Assembly (NCBI RefSeq): GCF_900108035.1
Contig: NZ_FNVS01000001.1
Location: 389,797 to 453,796, forward strand
Reading direction: 5' to 3'
DNA from: Parabacteroides chinchillae
Lineage (GTDB): Bacteria > Bacteroidota > Bacteroidia > Bacteroidales > Tannerellaceae
DNA length: 64,000 bases
Positions 36,356 to 44,998 of the stretch are shown here, in pieces (position 1 is the first letter of the stretch; each line of letters begins with the position of its first letter). The translations under genes were made by a program, and so were the position numbers. Below the pieces are notes generated by a model. It did no database searches and was not told where the DNA came from. It saw nothing but the letters and a program-made list of their open reading frames with translations.

Positions 36356-37759
36356 TCAAAAACAACTCGATCCATTATAGCAATGTGTACAAACACATTC
36401 TTTCGGCAATCCTATCGAAGCTATGAGATCTTCAACAGTATTGAACTTCAAAGTTGTAATATTCAATTTTTTTCTGATACATTCCACCAGTTTTGTATAT
36501 TGCTCCGACCCGGTCTCTGCATATTTATCCAAATCTTTAGCATCATCGCCTTCAAGTTCTTTAATGATACGGCGGGCAATCAATTCCAAATCCGACTTGG
36601 AAGCCGAAAAACCCAAAAACGGACAAGAATGCAAAATAGGAGGACATCCGATACGCATGTGCACCTCTTTAGCTCCGTATCCATACAATATATTGACATT
36701 ATCACGCAACTGAGTACCTCTCACTATTGAGTCGTCACAAAAAATCACACGTTTGTCACGAAGCAATGTACGATTCGGAATTAATTTCATTTTTGCAACC
36801 AAATCACGCACAGCCTGGTTAGAGGGGGTAAAACTACGCGGCCATGTTGGCGTATATTTCACAATAGCCCGACGGTAAGGAATACCTTTACCTTCCGAAT
36901 AGCCCAACGCCATACCAATACCGGAATCAGGAATGCCGGAAACATAGTCCGCATCCACCGTATCCTTTTTAGCCATTGCTATACCACTAGCATAGCGGGA
37001 GGCATCAACATTTACACCTTCGTACTCTGAAACCGGATATCCATAATAAACCCAAAGGAATGAACATACCTGCATCTTCTTATTTGGTTTACGGAGTTGT
37101 ACCATTTCATCAGCCTTCAACATAACGATTTCTCCGGGTCCCACATTATATTCCAATTCAAATCCCAAATTAGGGAAACTGCTAGGTTCGCTGGATGCAG
37201 CAAAAGCACCTTCTTTTTTCCCTATTAAAAGAGGAGTGCGTCCGTATTTATCGCGTGCAGCAATAATACCATCTTCGGTAAGGATCAACATAGAGCACGA
37301 ACCTTTTATTTTCTCAAATACAGTTTCAATGCCATCTACAAACGTTTTTCCTTCCGAAATAAGCAATGAGATCAATTCGGTTTGATTAATACTACCCGAA
37401 CTGAGTTCGGAAAAATGGCGTCCTCTTTCCAGTAACTCCACTTCAAGTTCCTTCAGATTATTCACTTTTGCAACCGTCACAACCGCATATTTACCCAAAT
37501 GAGAGTTTATGAATATAGGCTGCGGATCCGTATCACTGATAATACCGATCCCCGAATTTCCCTCAAATTTGTCTAACTCGCTCTCAAAACGTGTCCGAAA
37601 ATATGAATTTTCAAGATTGTGGATTGAACGTCTAAAAACTCCGTTGTGCAACGTTACCATACCGCCTCTGCGGGTTCCCAGATGAGAATTATAATCTGTG
37701 CCGTAAAACAAGTCGGTAGCACAAGCCGATTTAGAAATAGTGCCAAAAAAACCACCCAT
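36356..37759 (-). CDS. PurF-like amidophosphoribosyltransferase paralogue without the N-terminal cysteine
   Basis: 467 residues. It has both PurF domains: an N-terminal Ntn glutaminase-like half (HLGTRRGGM; NSHLGKYAVV) and a C-terminal phosphoribosyltransferase half with the PRPP loop VIFCDDSIVRGTQ. Normal PurF has its nucleophile cysteine at the mature N-terminus (MCGI); here the protein begins MGGFFGT and the first cysteine is residue 13, so glutamine hydrolysis by the usual mechanism looks impossible. The C-terminus holds a cysteine group, CVCTHCYNGSSCF, possibly an iron-sulfur site. This paralogue seems common in Bacteroidales, where it is annotated simply as amidophosphoribosyltransferase. 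It could use free ammonia or have a different role. Confidence 0.85.
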   Translation of the reverse strand: MGGFFGTISKSACATDLFYGTDYNSHLGTRRGGMVTLHNGVFRRSIHNLENSYFRTRFESELDKFEGNSGIGIISDTDPQPIFINSHLGKYAVVTVAKVNNLKELEVELLERGRHFSELSSGSINQTELISLLISEGKTFVDGIETVFEKIKGSCSMLILTEDGIIAARDKYGRTPLLIGKKEGAFAASSEPSSFPNLGFELEYNVGPGEIVMLKADEMVQLRKPNKKMQVCSFLWVYYGYPVSEYEGVNVDASRYASGIAMAKKDTVDADYVSGIPDSGIGMALGYSEGKGIPYRRAIVKYTPTWPRSFTPSNQAVRDLVAKMKLIPNRTLLRDKRVIFCDDSIVRGTQLRDNVNILYGYGAKEVHMRIGCPPILHSCPFLGFSASKSDLELIARRIIKELEGDDAKDLDKYAETGSEQYTKLVECIRKKLNITTLKFNTVEDLIASIGLPKECVCTHCYNGSSCF

Positions 37760-37788
37760 CGTTTATAGTGTTATTGATTTTTGAATTG

Positions 37789-37821
37789 CAAAGGTACAAG
37801 ATTATTTAAGAATTGTCCAAA
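37789..37821 (-). promoter_or_regulatory. Promoter of the PurF-like gene
   Basis: Minus strand TTTG (37821-37818), 21 bases, TACCTTTG (37796-37789). A full match to the Bacteroidota consensus. The leader is about 25 bases. The rest of 37822-38020 is AT-rich with no supported gene. Confidence 0.7.
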
Positions 37822-38024
37822 CGACATAGTGTAAAAGTACATATCTTCTTTCCGATATTTAACTAATAGGACATTGTCAACATTCATTTTGCCAGAGAAG
37901 AAAAACAAAGCCAAACACACCCGGATTTTCCTAGCAGAGACAATCAAACACTTTTTAACACTCATAAAACATATAGGTAACCAATCTGTTAGAAACAAAT
38001 ATTACTTAACACAGCTCAAAAAAC

Positions 38025-38054
38025 TTGCATTGTAAAAAATAATATCTACTTTTG
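38025..38054 (+). promoter_or_regulatory. Promoter of the SRP RNA
   Basis: TTG at 38025-38027, 19 bases, TACTTTTG at 38047-38054. Predicted start is about 38059-38060, exactly where the SRP RNA helix begins. Confidence 0.7.
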
Positions 38055-38059
38055 CACCC

Positions 38060-38155
38060 GGGTAAGTCCTATACGGCATGCTCCCTCGGAATCCCCCAGG
38101 GCTTGACCGCAGCAAGGGTACTTGGTTGTAGCGGCGCGATGTAGTAAGCTTACCC
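38060..38155 (+). ncRNA. ffs: Signal recognition particle RNA, small bacterial type (4.5S)
   Basis: The ends pair: GGGTAAG (38060-38066) with CTTACCC (38149-38155). The apical domain carries the conserved core, CCCCCAGGGC then GACCGCAGCAAGGGTA (38093-38120), with the asymmetric internal loop that binds Ffh. At about 96 nt it is the short form that lacks an Alu domain. With Ffh and FtsY it targets nascent membrane proteins. It ends 4 bases before tRNA-Thr and shares its terminator. Confidence 0.85.
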
Positions 38156-38159
38156 ACCT

Positions 38160-38233
38160 GCCTCTTTAGCTCAGTTGGCCAGAGCACGTGATTTGTAATC
38201 TCGGGGTCGTTGGTTCGAATCCGACAAGAGGCT
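38160..38233 (+). tRNA. tRNA-Thr (anticodon TGT)
   Basis: Acceptor GCCTCTT/AAGAGGC, D arm GCTC/GAGC, anticodon loop TTTGTAA, T arm GTTGG/CCGAC with TTCGAAT, discriminator T. Anticodon TGT reads ACA and ACG. The anticodon stem CGTGA/TCTCG has a T-T mismatch at the middle pair (29-41). No CCA is encoded. It is probably processed from a joint transcript with the SRP RNA. Confidence 0.93.
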
Positions 38234-38244
38234 CAAAAATAACA

Positions 38245-38275
38245 AAAAAGGAAGTTCTGCAAGGGCTTCCTTTTT
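38245..38275 (+). terminator. Terminator after SRP RNA and tRNA-Thr
   Basis: AAAAAGGAAG pairs with CTTCCTTTTT over an 11-base loop. Confidence 0.85.
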
Positions 38276-38295
38276 CTATTTTATAGACAATATTC

Positions 38296-38325
38296 TTGTA
38301 CATTATCATAATAATACTATCTTTG
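38296..38325 (+). promoter_or_regulatory. Promoter of the DUF4199 gene
   Basis: TTG at 38296-38298, 19 bases, TATCTTTG at 38318-38325. Leader about 23 bases. Confidence 0.65.
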
Positions 38326-38353
38326 TGATTAAGAATTCAAATATGCTTACATC

Positions 38354-38893
38354 ATGGGAGAAAACAAGAGTTTACTAATTAAAGATGCAATGACCTACGG
38401 GTTTATAATGGGAATATTCTGGGTAGTAAAGTATTTATTCTTTATTTTCAGTGGCTCAGCCTCCATACTAAACTATGTATACATACTGCTGACTCTAGCC
38501 GTCCCGTTCTTTGCTTATCATCTTACCAAAAAGTATAAAGAAGAAATAGGAGGAGAAATAAGCTTTTTCCACGCATGGCGTTTCGGAACAATGATATATT
38601 TCTTTGCAGCATTAATCGTTTCTCTTGAACACTTCGTATTCTATCAATTTATAGCACCGCCAAATTTTTTACCAAATGTAATAAATCAGGCAATTGACAC
38701 GTTAAAAAACACAAATGTAAATACCGAAGTCATCGAATCGGTCAGCAATATGAATTTTTCTCCGATACACATGGCTATTCAGGGTATTTTCAACAATATA
38801 TTTTATGGTATCGTATTGTCTATACCGGTAGCGGCTCTTCTGTGCAGAAACAATGCATCAGGCGCTATCACACAAAAGAGCCAGGAAGAATAA
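38354..38893 (+). CDS. DUF4199 family membrane protein
   Basis: 179 residues with four hydrophobic segments: two close together at the N-terminus, one in the middle, one near the C-terminus, the layout of DUF4199. In Bacteroidales this gene regularly precedes a GT2 glycosyltransferase gene, as here (15 bases). The function is unknown; a role with the transferase in the inner membrane is possible. Confidence 0.8.
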   Translation: MGENKSLLIKDAMTYGFIMGIFWVVKYLFFIFSGSASILNYVYILLTLAVPFFAYHLTKKYKEEIGGEISFFHAWRFGTMIYFFAALIVSLEHFVFYQFIAPPNFLPNVINQAIDTLKNTNVNTEVIESVSNMNFSPIHMAIQGIFNNIFYGIVLSIPVAALLCRNNASGAITQKSQEE

Positions 38894-38908
38894 ACAATAA
38901 CAAATTAA

Positions 38909-39862
38909 ATGGACATATCAGTAGTTATTCCGTTGTATAACGAAGCCGAATCTTTGCCGGAATTATTCGCATGGATAGATCGGGTTATGAAAGAACATAA
39001 ATTCAGTTATGAAGTCATATTCATAAATGACGGGAGCACAGACAACTCCTGGGAAGTGATTGAAGATTTAAAAAAGAAAGAGCCGGAAATTGTAAGAGCT
39101 ATTAAATTCCGCCGGAATTACGGAAAATCGCCTGGATTAAACTGCGGTTTTGAACGTACGCAGGGAGACGTTGTTATCACAATGGATGCCGATCTGCAAG
39201 ACAGTCCGGACGAAATACCCGAACTATACAGAATGATAAAGGAAGACGGGTATGATTTGGTTTCCGGATGGAAAAAGAAGCGCTATGACCCGCTCTCTAA
39301 AACCATACCAACAAAGCTATTCAATGCCACGGCCCGTAAATTTTCAGGAATCAATAACCTTCATGATTTCAACTGCGGACTTAAAGCATACAAAAGCATC
39401 GTTATAAAAAACATTGAGATATATAACGACATGCACCGCTATATCCCCTACCTGGCAAAAATTGCAGGATTTCATAAAATCGGGGAAAAGGTAGTACAGC
39501 ATCAGGCACGTAAGTACGGAACGACAAAATTCGGATTGAACCGTTTCGTTAATGGTTATCTTGATTTAATTACGTTATGGTTTACTTCCAAATTCGGAAA
39601 GAAACCGATGCACTTTTTCGGCCTGTGGGGAAGCGTAATGTTTCTGATCGGCTTTATTGCTTTGGTAATTGTACTAAGTGCTAAGCTAATATCCATAATC
39701 AACGGAGATTTAAGACCTTTAGTAACAAACTCTCCATACTTCTACGTTTCACTTACAGCAATGATTGTTGGGACACAAATGTTTTTGGCAGGATTTATCG
39801 GAGAACTGATCTCCCGAAATTCACCCAACAGAAATCATTATAAGATTGAATCTGAAATATGA
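38909..39862 (+). CDS. GT2 glycosyltransferase with two C-terminal membrane helices (GtrB/DPM1-like)
   Basis: 317 residues. GT-A domain with VVIPLYNEAESLPELF, INDGSTDNSWEV and the metal-binding DADLQDSPDEIP. Two membrane helices lie at about residues 232-260 and 275-302. Enzymes of this build move a sugar from a nucleotide donor to undecaprenyl or dolichyl phosphate on the cytoplasmic face. It overlaps the nitroreductase gene by 4 bases (ATGA). Confidence 0.88.
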   Translation: MDISVVIPLYNEAESLPELFAWIDRVMKEHKFSYEVIFINDGSTDNSWEVIEDLKKKEPEIVRAIKFRRNYGKSPGLNCGFERTQGDVVITMDADLQDSPDEIPELYRMIKEDGYDLVSGWKKKRYDPLSKTIPTKLFNATARKFSGINNLHDFNCGLKAYKSIVIKNIEIYNDMHRYIPYLAKIAGFHKIGEKVVQHQARKYGTTKFGLNRFVNGYLDLITLWFTSKFGKKPMHFFGLWGSVMFLIGFIALVIVLSAKLISIINGDLRPLVTNSPYFYVSLTAMIVGTQMFLAGFIGELISRNSPNRNHYKIESEI

Positions 39863-40380
39863 ATTTGTTGGAATTAATAAAGAAACGATGTTCCATTCGT
39901 AACTATTCATCATCTCCTGTTGAAGACGAAAAGATAAGCTACATACTGGAAGCGGCACGCTTAGCTCCTTCTGCCGTCAACTATCAGCCGTGGTATTTCC
40001 TTATTGTAAAAAAAGAAAGCGGATGCAGAAAGTTGCAGGAGTGTTATCCGAGAGAATGGTTTAAATCGGCAAACTGTTTTATCGTCGTTTGTGGAGACCA
40101 AAGTCAATCGTGGAAACGCAATGACGGCAAAGATTACATGGATATTGATGCAGCCATCGCAGCTGAACATATATGCCTTTCGGCAACCGAACAAGGATTG
40201 GGAAGCTGTTGGGTTTGTAACTTTGACACTGCACTTTGTAAAAAACATTTCAATATACCGGAAACAGTTGAGCCAATAGTAATCATACCTATCGGCTATC
40301 CGGCAACTCCTTCATTGTTCGACGAGACACCCAAAAAGCGGAAGGCAATTGAAGAAACAGTAAAACTGGAAACATTTTAA
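39859..40380 (+). CDS. Nitroreductase family protein
   Basis: 173 residues. FMN-binding nitroreductase fold with the N-terminal KKRCSIRNYSSSPV and the SAVNYQPWYF stretch. Usually an NAD(P)H-dependent flavin reductase of unknown natural substrate. Short form, as in single-domain Bacteroidales members. It starts within the stop of the glycosyltransferase gene and ends 3 bases before mntP. A second, distant paralogue is at 44319-44879. Confidence 0.87.
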   Translation: MNLLELIKKRCSIRNYSSSPVEDEKISYILEAARLAPSAVNYQPWYFLIVKKESGCRKLQECYPREWFKSANCFIVVCGDQSQSWKRNDGKDYMDIDAAIAAEHICLSATEQGLGSCWVCNFDTALCKKHFNIPETVEPIVIIPIGYPATPSLFDETPKKRKAIEETVKLETF

Positions 40381-40383
40381 CAA

Positions 40384-40947
40384 ATGACATTTATAGAAAT
40401 CCTACTTCTGGCTGTTGGCCTGTCCATGGACAGTTTGGCAGTCTCTGTAACAGGTGGAGCTGTTATAAAAAAATGCACATTCGGTAATGTTGCAAAAATA
40501 GCAATGGTAATGGGGATATTTCAGGCCTGTTTTACTATCGCAGGCTATTTTGCAGGGCTAGGATTCCAGAAATATATACAAGCTTTCGACCATTGGATAG
40601 CGTTCTCCCTCCTACTCTATCTGGGAGGAAAAATGATTTATGAAAGCACAAAAGCTGAATCCGAAGATTGCAAGTTCAATCCCCTTTGCAACAAAACTTT
40701 ATGCGGATTAGCAGTTGCAACGAGTATAGATGCACTAGCTATAGGGATTTCGTTGGCATTACTTAACCAACCTCTACTTTTATTAGCAACAACAATAGGC
40801 ATCGTTACCATTATCATATCGGCCACTGGTGTTTATTTTGGCAGCCACTTCGGGAGAAAAATAGACCTGAAACTGGATATTATCGGTGGTCTCATATTAA
40901 TAGGCATTGGAACAAAAATACTTATCGAACATCTGTTTTTCAATTGA
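40384..40947 (+). CDS. mntP: Manganese efflux pump MntP
   Basis: 187 residues, six membrane helices. Conserved aspartates are in place: VGLSMDSLAVSVTGG near the N-terminus and VATSIDALAIGISLAL in the second half, the two repeats of the family. It exports manganese. It is tightly packed behind the nitroreductase gene, so there is no room for the manganese riboswitch that controls mntP in other bacteria. Confidence 0.92.
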   Translation: MTFIEILLLAVGLSMDSLAVSVTGGAVIKKCTFGNVAKIAMVMGIFQACFTIAGYFAGLGFQKYIQAFDHWIAFSLLLYLGGKMIYESTKAESEDCKFNPLCNKTLCGLAVATSIDALAIGISLALLNQPLLLLATTIGIVTIIISATGVYFGSHFGRKIDLKLDIIGGLILIGIGTKILIEHLFFN

Positions 40948-41001
40948 TCCGGACAATTAATCTTAAAAACACCGGGATCGGTTGAATCTGAATATTTTTT
41001 A

Positions 41002-41009
41002 TATCTTTG
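41002..41009 (+). promoter_or_regulatory. -7 box for apbE
   Basis: TATCTTTG, 19 bases before the ATG. A TTG lies 17 bases upstream, slightly closer than usual. Confidence 0.55.
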
Positions 41010-41028
41010 CGGCAACAAATATCTCAAT

Positions 41029-42057
41029 ATGAGTAAAAGAGTAAGCCTTCTTATAAGTCTGGGTGTTCTTTTATTAACTGCTTGCACTAATCAAAGTCAG
41101 TACTACGAAGATAGTGGTAGCGTATTTCATACGCTCTATCACATCAAATATCAATCGCCAAAACCATTAACAACGGCCATAGATAAAGAATTCCAGGACT
41201 TCAATCATTCACTGAATCCGTTTAATCCTAATTCGATTATTTCACGTATAAACAACAACGACTCTATCAAAGTTGACGAATGGTTTTCCGAGGTGTTCCT
41301 TAAAGCCAGCGAAATCTCAGATAAAACAAACGGAGTCTTTGATATAACCTGTGCTCCTTTAGTCAATTTATGGGGATTCGGTTTCAGCAAAATGGATAGT
41401 GTTACCCCAAACATGATTGACAGCATTAAACAGTTTGTCGGTTATAAGAAAGTCCGCTTAAAAGACAAAAATATAATTAAAGACGATCCCAGACTCATGC
41501 TAAATTGCTCCGCTATCGCAAAAGGGTATGCATGTGATATTATTGCCCGTTTACTAGAACGGGAAGGAGTTACCAACTATATGGTGGAAATTGGTGGTGA
41601 AGTAACAATGAGCGGAGTTAATCCTAATGGAGATTGCTGGCGCATAGGAATTAATAAACCGGAAGATGAATCCACAGGTATTCAGAATGAAATTGAAGAA
41701 GTGGTACAACTTTGTAAAAAAGGGGGAATTGCAACATCAGGCAATTACCGCAATTTTTACATAAAAGACGGAAAGAAATATGCCCACACAATTGATCCCA
41801 GAACCGGATACCCGGCAGAAAAAAACATATTAAGTGCAACGATTATAGCAAACGATTGCATGACTGCAGATGCTTACGCCACAGCATTTATGGCAATGGG
41901 GCTGGAACAAGTCCGTAAAATAGCAAATACGCTACCGGAAATAGAATATTTTATTATTTATTCGGATGAGAATGGCAAGCAGCAGATAGAGTATTCTAAA
42001 GGAATGGTGCAATATCTCCCTAATCGACAAACATTATCTATTCTAGAAAACCCTTAA
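41029..42057 (+). CDS. apbE: FAD:protein FMN transferase
   Basis: 342 residues. Lipoprotein signal with LLTACTN (Cys about 19). It attaches FMN from FAD to a threonine of exported target proteins such as subunits of Na+-NQR or RNF. Motifs: GVFDITCAPLVNLWGFG, LNCSAIAKGYACD, and the late TIDPRTGYPAE with the metal ligands. No target flavoprotein gene is adjacent. The cupin-like gene starts 7 bases downstream. Confidence 0.92.
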   Translation: MSKRVSLLISLGVLLLTACTNQSQYYEDSGSVFHTLYHIKYQSPKPLTTAIDKEFQDFNHSLNPFNPNSIISRINNNDSIKVDEWFSEVFLKASEISDKTNGVFDITCAPLVNLWGFGFSKMDSVTPNMIDSIKQFVGYKKVRLKDKNIIKDDPRLMLNCSAIAKGYACDIIARLLEREGVTNYMVEIGGEVTMSGVNPNGDCWRIGINKPEDESTGIQNEIEEVVQLCKKGGIATSGNYRNFYIKDGKKYAHTIDPRTGYPAEKNILSATIIANDCMTADAYATAFMAMGLEQVRKIANTLPEIEYFIIYSDENGKQQIEYSKGMVQYLPNRQTLSILENP

Positions 42058-42064
42058 TCTCAAG

Positions 42065-42439
42065 ATGGAAAAATATGCAAGCCAATTAGAATGTAAAGAT
42101 GTAAATGCCGGAAAAATATTACTAAAAGGGAAGCTAAATAATAACTTATTATTATTTGTCTCTTCCGGGAGCATTATTATCAATAGTAATAATAAATCAA
42201 AAATTGAAATAAACGAAGGGCATTTTGTTCTGTTATCTGCCAACACAGATTATATAGCAACTGCAGTAACAGCATCTCATATACTATTTATTCACGCAGA
42301 TTCTCTATCGGATATGATTATTGACGATCCGGGATGGGATCCGGAAAATCCGCAGGTTTTGCCTATACTTCCCGCATTAGCAAAAACCCTGAACCAAATA
42401 GAGTATTATCAGAAAGACACAAGAACCCAATTAAATTAG
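42065..42439 (+). CDS. Lone cupin-like domain, like the N-terminal part of an AraC regulator
   Basis: 124 residues. A run of short beta strands (LLLFVSSGSIIINS; IEINEGHFVLLSAN) resembles the sensing half of AraC-type regulators, but there is no helix-turn-helix part and the frame ends at 42439, overlapping the maf stop by 4 bases. Either a stand-alone cupin or the remnant of a longer regulator cut short when it met maf. Cotranscribed with apbE. Function unknown. Confidence 0.55.
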   Translation: MEKYASQLECKDVNAGKILLKGKLNNNLLLFVSSGSIIINSNNKSKIEINEGHFVLLSANTDYIATAVTASHILFIHADSLSDMIIDDPGWDPENPQVLPILPALAKTLNQIEYYQKDTRTQLN

Positions 42440-43017
42440 AATTTTTGCAGTTCTCTATAAAGACGTTGGATTGGCAAACCCATTACATTATAAAACGATC
42501 CGTTAATAGCCTCAACACCAACATATCCGATCCATTCTTGAATACCATACGCTCCCGCTTTATCAAACGGATGGAAATTATCTACATAATATTCAATCTC
42601 TTCCATTGATAATTCTGCAAAACAGACGGCAGAAGAAACCGAGAACGTTTCCTGTTTTCTTTTTGTTACAATACAAACGCCCGTTACAACTTCATGTACG
42701 TGGCCGGATAATTTAGAAAGCATCGAAATAGCTTCTTCCCTGTTTGCAGGTTTCCCCATTACTTCAGTAAATGTCCACACTATAGTATCGCCGGTTATCA
42801 ACAGCTCATCATCAGCCAGTTTATCTAAGTATGAATTAGCCTTCTTTCTTGCTATATACTCCGGTATTTCTTCTCCTTGTAATGAACTGGGATATGACTC
42901 ATCTATATCAGGTATAGTACGAACTTCAAATGCCACACCTAACCCAGCCAAAAGCTCTTTTCTCCTAGGAGAATTAGAACCCAATATAATCTTATAGTTA
43001 TTCAAATTATCCAACAT
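42436..43017 (-). CDS. maf: Maf family nucleotide pyrophosphatase
   Basis: 193 residues from the ATG at 43017, which has AGGAG five bases upstream; a GTG two codons earlier is also open. It hydrolyses non-canonical or canonical (d)NTPs to monophosphates. Motifs: ILGSNSPRRKELL, the ITGDTIVW metal site, and GKPANREEAISML followed by GHVHEVVTGV. The next upstream gene on this strand is the kdsC-like gene, 23 bases away. Confidence 0.92.
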   Translation of the reverse strand: MLDNLNNYKIILGSNSPRRKELLAGLGVAFEVRTIPDIDESYPSSLQGEEIPEYIARKKANSYLDKLADDELLITGDTIVWTFTEVMGKPANREEAISMLSKLSGHVHEVVTGVCIVTKRKQETFSVSSAVCFAELSMEEIEYYVDNFHPFDKAGAYGIQEWIGYVGVEAINGSFYNVMGLPIQRLYRELQKF

Positions 43018-43040
43018 AACCACTCCTTTTCTGCATTACA

Positions 43041-43562
43041 TTACCACCCAAAAGCTTCTTCACTCATCCAATGAGACTGTGCCTTTAATGTTTGCTCTAT
43101 TACATCACGCGCTACACCGCAACCTCCATTTTTCAAGGAAATATATTTTGCTATGCTTTTAATCTCCGGAGCTGCATCTGCAGGGGCGACAGGCAAACCA
43201 ACAAGTTTCATGACATCATAATCCGGAATATCATCACCGGCGTACATTACCTCCTCTGGCAACAAGCCTGTTTTTTCCATAAAATCATTAAAATCATGGA
43301 TCTTTATTGCACTCTTCATATAAATATGTTTTATACCCAAGCGGGAGAAACGAATTTCAACAGCTTCAGTATAACCGCCCGTTATAATGGCAACATGATA
43401 CCCTTTCTTTACAGCCAACTGCAAGGCATATCCATCTTTTATATTGACAGTACGCATAGGGTCTCCATTTGGATGCAACGGGATTACATCACAAGATAAG
43501 ACACCGTCTACGTCAAACACGAAAGCTTTAATCTTTGTAAGGTCATAATTGATATTACTCAT
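43041..43562 (-). CDS. kdsC: KdsC-like HAD phosphatase
   Basis: 173 residues. HAD motif I is FDVDGVLS, motif II is in AIITGG, and the late [10 protein letters not shown] holds the metal-binding aspartates. Length and the absence of a cap fit 3-deoxy-D-manno-octulosonate-8-phosphate phosphatase, a lipopolysaccharide-core enzyme acting as a tetramer. Overlaps the DUF2520 gene by 8 bases. Other KDO genes are not in the window, so the symbol rests on the sequence alone. Confidence 0.82.
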   Translation of the reverse strand: MSNINYDLTKIKAFVFDVDGVLSCDVIPLHPNGDPMRTVNIKDGYALQLAVKKGYHVAIITGGYTEAVEIRFSRLGIKHIYMKSAIKIHDFNDFMEKTGLLPEEVMYAGDDIPDYDVMKLVGLPVAPADAAPEIKSIAKYISLKNGGCGVARDVIEQTLKAQSHWMSEEAFGW

Positions 43563-44322
43563 TTTGGGCCTCCTTATGTATACTCCGGCTCATAAGTTGA
43601 TAGATCGTTTTCATGTCCTGATCATTCAACATCGCCAGATGTTTATTAATTACGTTTTCATCATACCGGATTGCCGGTCCGGTCTGTGCATCCCGGGGCG
43701 GCATTTCATGTACCTTCGCAGCCGTTTCGTCTATTAAGGGATACAGTACATTCATTGGTATTTCTTGCTCTGCCACTATTTTACCAGCTAAAGTATAAAT
43801 ATGATTTGTAAAATTGCAAGCAAATACAGCTGCGAGATGCAGGTATTTTCTTTTCTCTGAAGATAAATACCGGACATCTTCCGACAAAGCACTCGCTATT
43901 TCCTGTAAAACATTTTTATCCTTTTCCGAATTAGCCTCCACAAAAAAAGGTATAGTCTTAAAACCTATTTCACGTTCCCTACTAAAAGTCTGTAATGGAT
44001 AAAGCACACCAAAACGATTTGCATATCCTTCAAAAACACTCATCGGCATACTTCCTGCCGTATGCACCCACAATCCATTATTCGACTTCACCCCTGCAAT
44101 AACTCCCTGAAGAACTGAATCTTTCAGAGAAAAAACATACAAATCGGCATCAGACTTTATTTCAGTCAAGTTTGTTGTCCACGGACAATTCAACTTTTCA
44201 GCCAAACTCTTTGCATGCTCCGTAGTATGACTATAAACCTGTTCAACAATCATTCCTGCCCGGTGCATTTCCAAAGACAAACGGGTAGCTAAGTTTCCGG
44301 CACCAACAAATACAATTCTCAT
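43555..44322 (-). CDS. Rossmann-like and DUF2520 domain protein
   Basis: 255 residues. Nucleotide-binding start [18 protein letters not shown], like NADP-linked oxidoreductases such as ProC, then a helical DUF2520 domain (residues about 125-245; [37 protein letters not shown]). The reaction is unknown. Overlaps the nitroreductase gene upstream by 4 bases and the kdsC-like gene downstream by 8, so the four genes are translationally linked. Confidence 0.87.
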   Translation of the reverse strand: MRIVFVGAGNLATRLSLEMHRAGMIVEQVYSHTTEHAKSLAEKLNCPWTTNLTEIKSDADLYVFSLKDSVLQGVIAGVKSNNGLWVHTAGSMPMSVFEGYANRFGVLYPLQTFSREREIGFKTIPFFVEANSEKDKNVLQEIASALSEDVRYLSSEKRKYLHLAAVFACNFTNHIYTLAGKIVAEQEIPMNVLYPLIDETAAKVHEMPPRDAQTGPAIRYDENVINKHLAMLNDQDMKTIYQLMSRSIHKEAQNE

Positions 44323-44879
44323 TTTACCGCATTTTCGTTTTCCCCTGGCATTTTAAAAGTGCCCAAATGAATTTTTTCCCATTGTAAATGAGATTCATCA
44401 AAAGGTTTACGTGCCTGGTCTTTATAACCGAAACCTATTATTGATAACACTTCCAGTTGATAAGGTATGTTAAACAGATTACGTACGTACTGACTGGAAT
44501 CCATATCATCTTCTGTCTGACGATTACGAATCTGGCACCAACAACTCCCCAGCCCCAGGTCTTCTGCCTGCAACTGCATATAAATAGAAGCAACGGCAGT
44601 ATCCTCAATCCAGACATCACTCTCCATTACATTTGCAAGAACAACCACAGCCAAGGCACAACCTTCCAAAAAAGAAGAACCGTTCTTTTTACAAGCTGCC
44701 AGCTTTTTCAGCATCTCTTTATCTTCGACAACAACAAACTGCCACGGATTACTCCGTTTAGAAGCAGGAGACATTAAGGCTGCTTTCAATATAAGTTCTA
44801 CTTGTTCAGGAGAGAGCAATTCTTCCGTAAACTTCCGGGTGCTTCTTCTATTCTTTATAAGTGTTGTGAAATTTCCCAT
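44319..44879 (-). CDS. Nitroreductase family protein
   Basis: 186 residues. FMN-dependent nitroreductase fold: NRRSTRKFTEELLSPEQ, MSPASKRSNPWQFVVV, and GLGSCWCQIRNRQTEDD. First gene of the nitroreductase, DUF2520, kdsC-like, maf set on the minus strand. Substrate unknown. Confidence 0.88.
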   Translation of the reverse strand: MGNFTTLIKNRRSTRKFTEELLSPEQVELILKAALMSPASKRSNPWQFVVVEDKEMLKKLAACKKNGSSFLEGCALAVVVLANVMESDVWIEDTAVASIYMQLQAEDLGLGSCWCQIRNRQTEDDMDSSQYVRNLFNIPYQLEVLSIIGFGYKDQARKPFDESHLQWEKIHLGTFKMPGENENAVK

Positions 44880-44918
44880 TTTTATATTCCTTTGTACGGA
44901 CTTTTAAGTCATATTTTG

Positions 44919-44926
44919 CAAATATA
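44919..44926 (-). promoter_or_regulatory. -7 box for the nitroreductase-to-maf operon
   Basis: Minus strand TATATTTG, 40 bases upstream of the ATG at 44879. Confidence 0.45.
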
Positions 44927-44998
44927 AATATAATTTTTTGCACGTATTATATACGCTTCCTTCTTTTTTCTCGTTAGTAACTCTATAATATATAGATT

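Noticed and set aside
37771..37998. 75-residue minus-strand frame between the PurF-like gene and the SRP RNA
   Set aside because: It runs through the PurF-like promoter (37789-37821), has no domain-like pattern, and reads as AT-rich noise.
38002..38187. 61-residue frame antisense to SRP RNA and tRNA-Thr
   Set aside because: It lies wholly across two structured RNA genes and their promoter.
40947..41028. Manganese riboswitch linked to mntP
   Set aside because: mntP starts 3 bases after the preceding gene, and the gap after it holds only the apbE promoter.
44940..44998. Cobalamin riboswitch before the TonB receptor
   Set aside because: The gap is too short and contains no recognisable B12-box.
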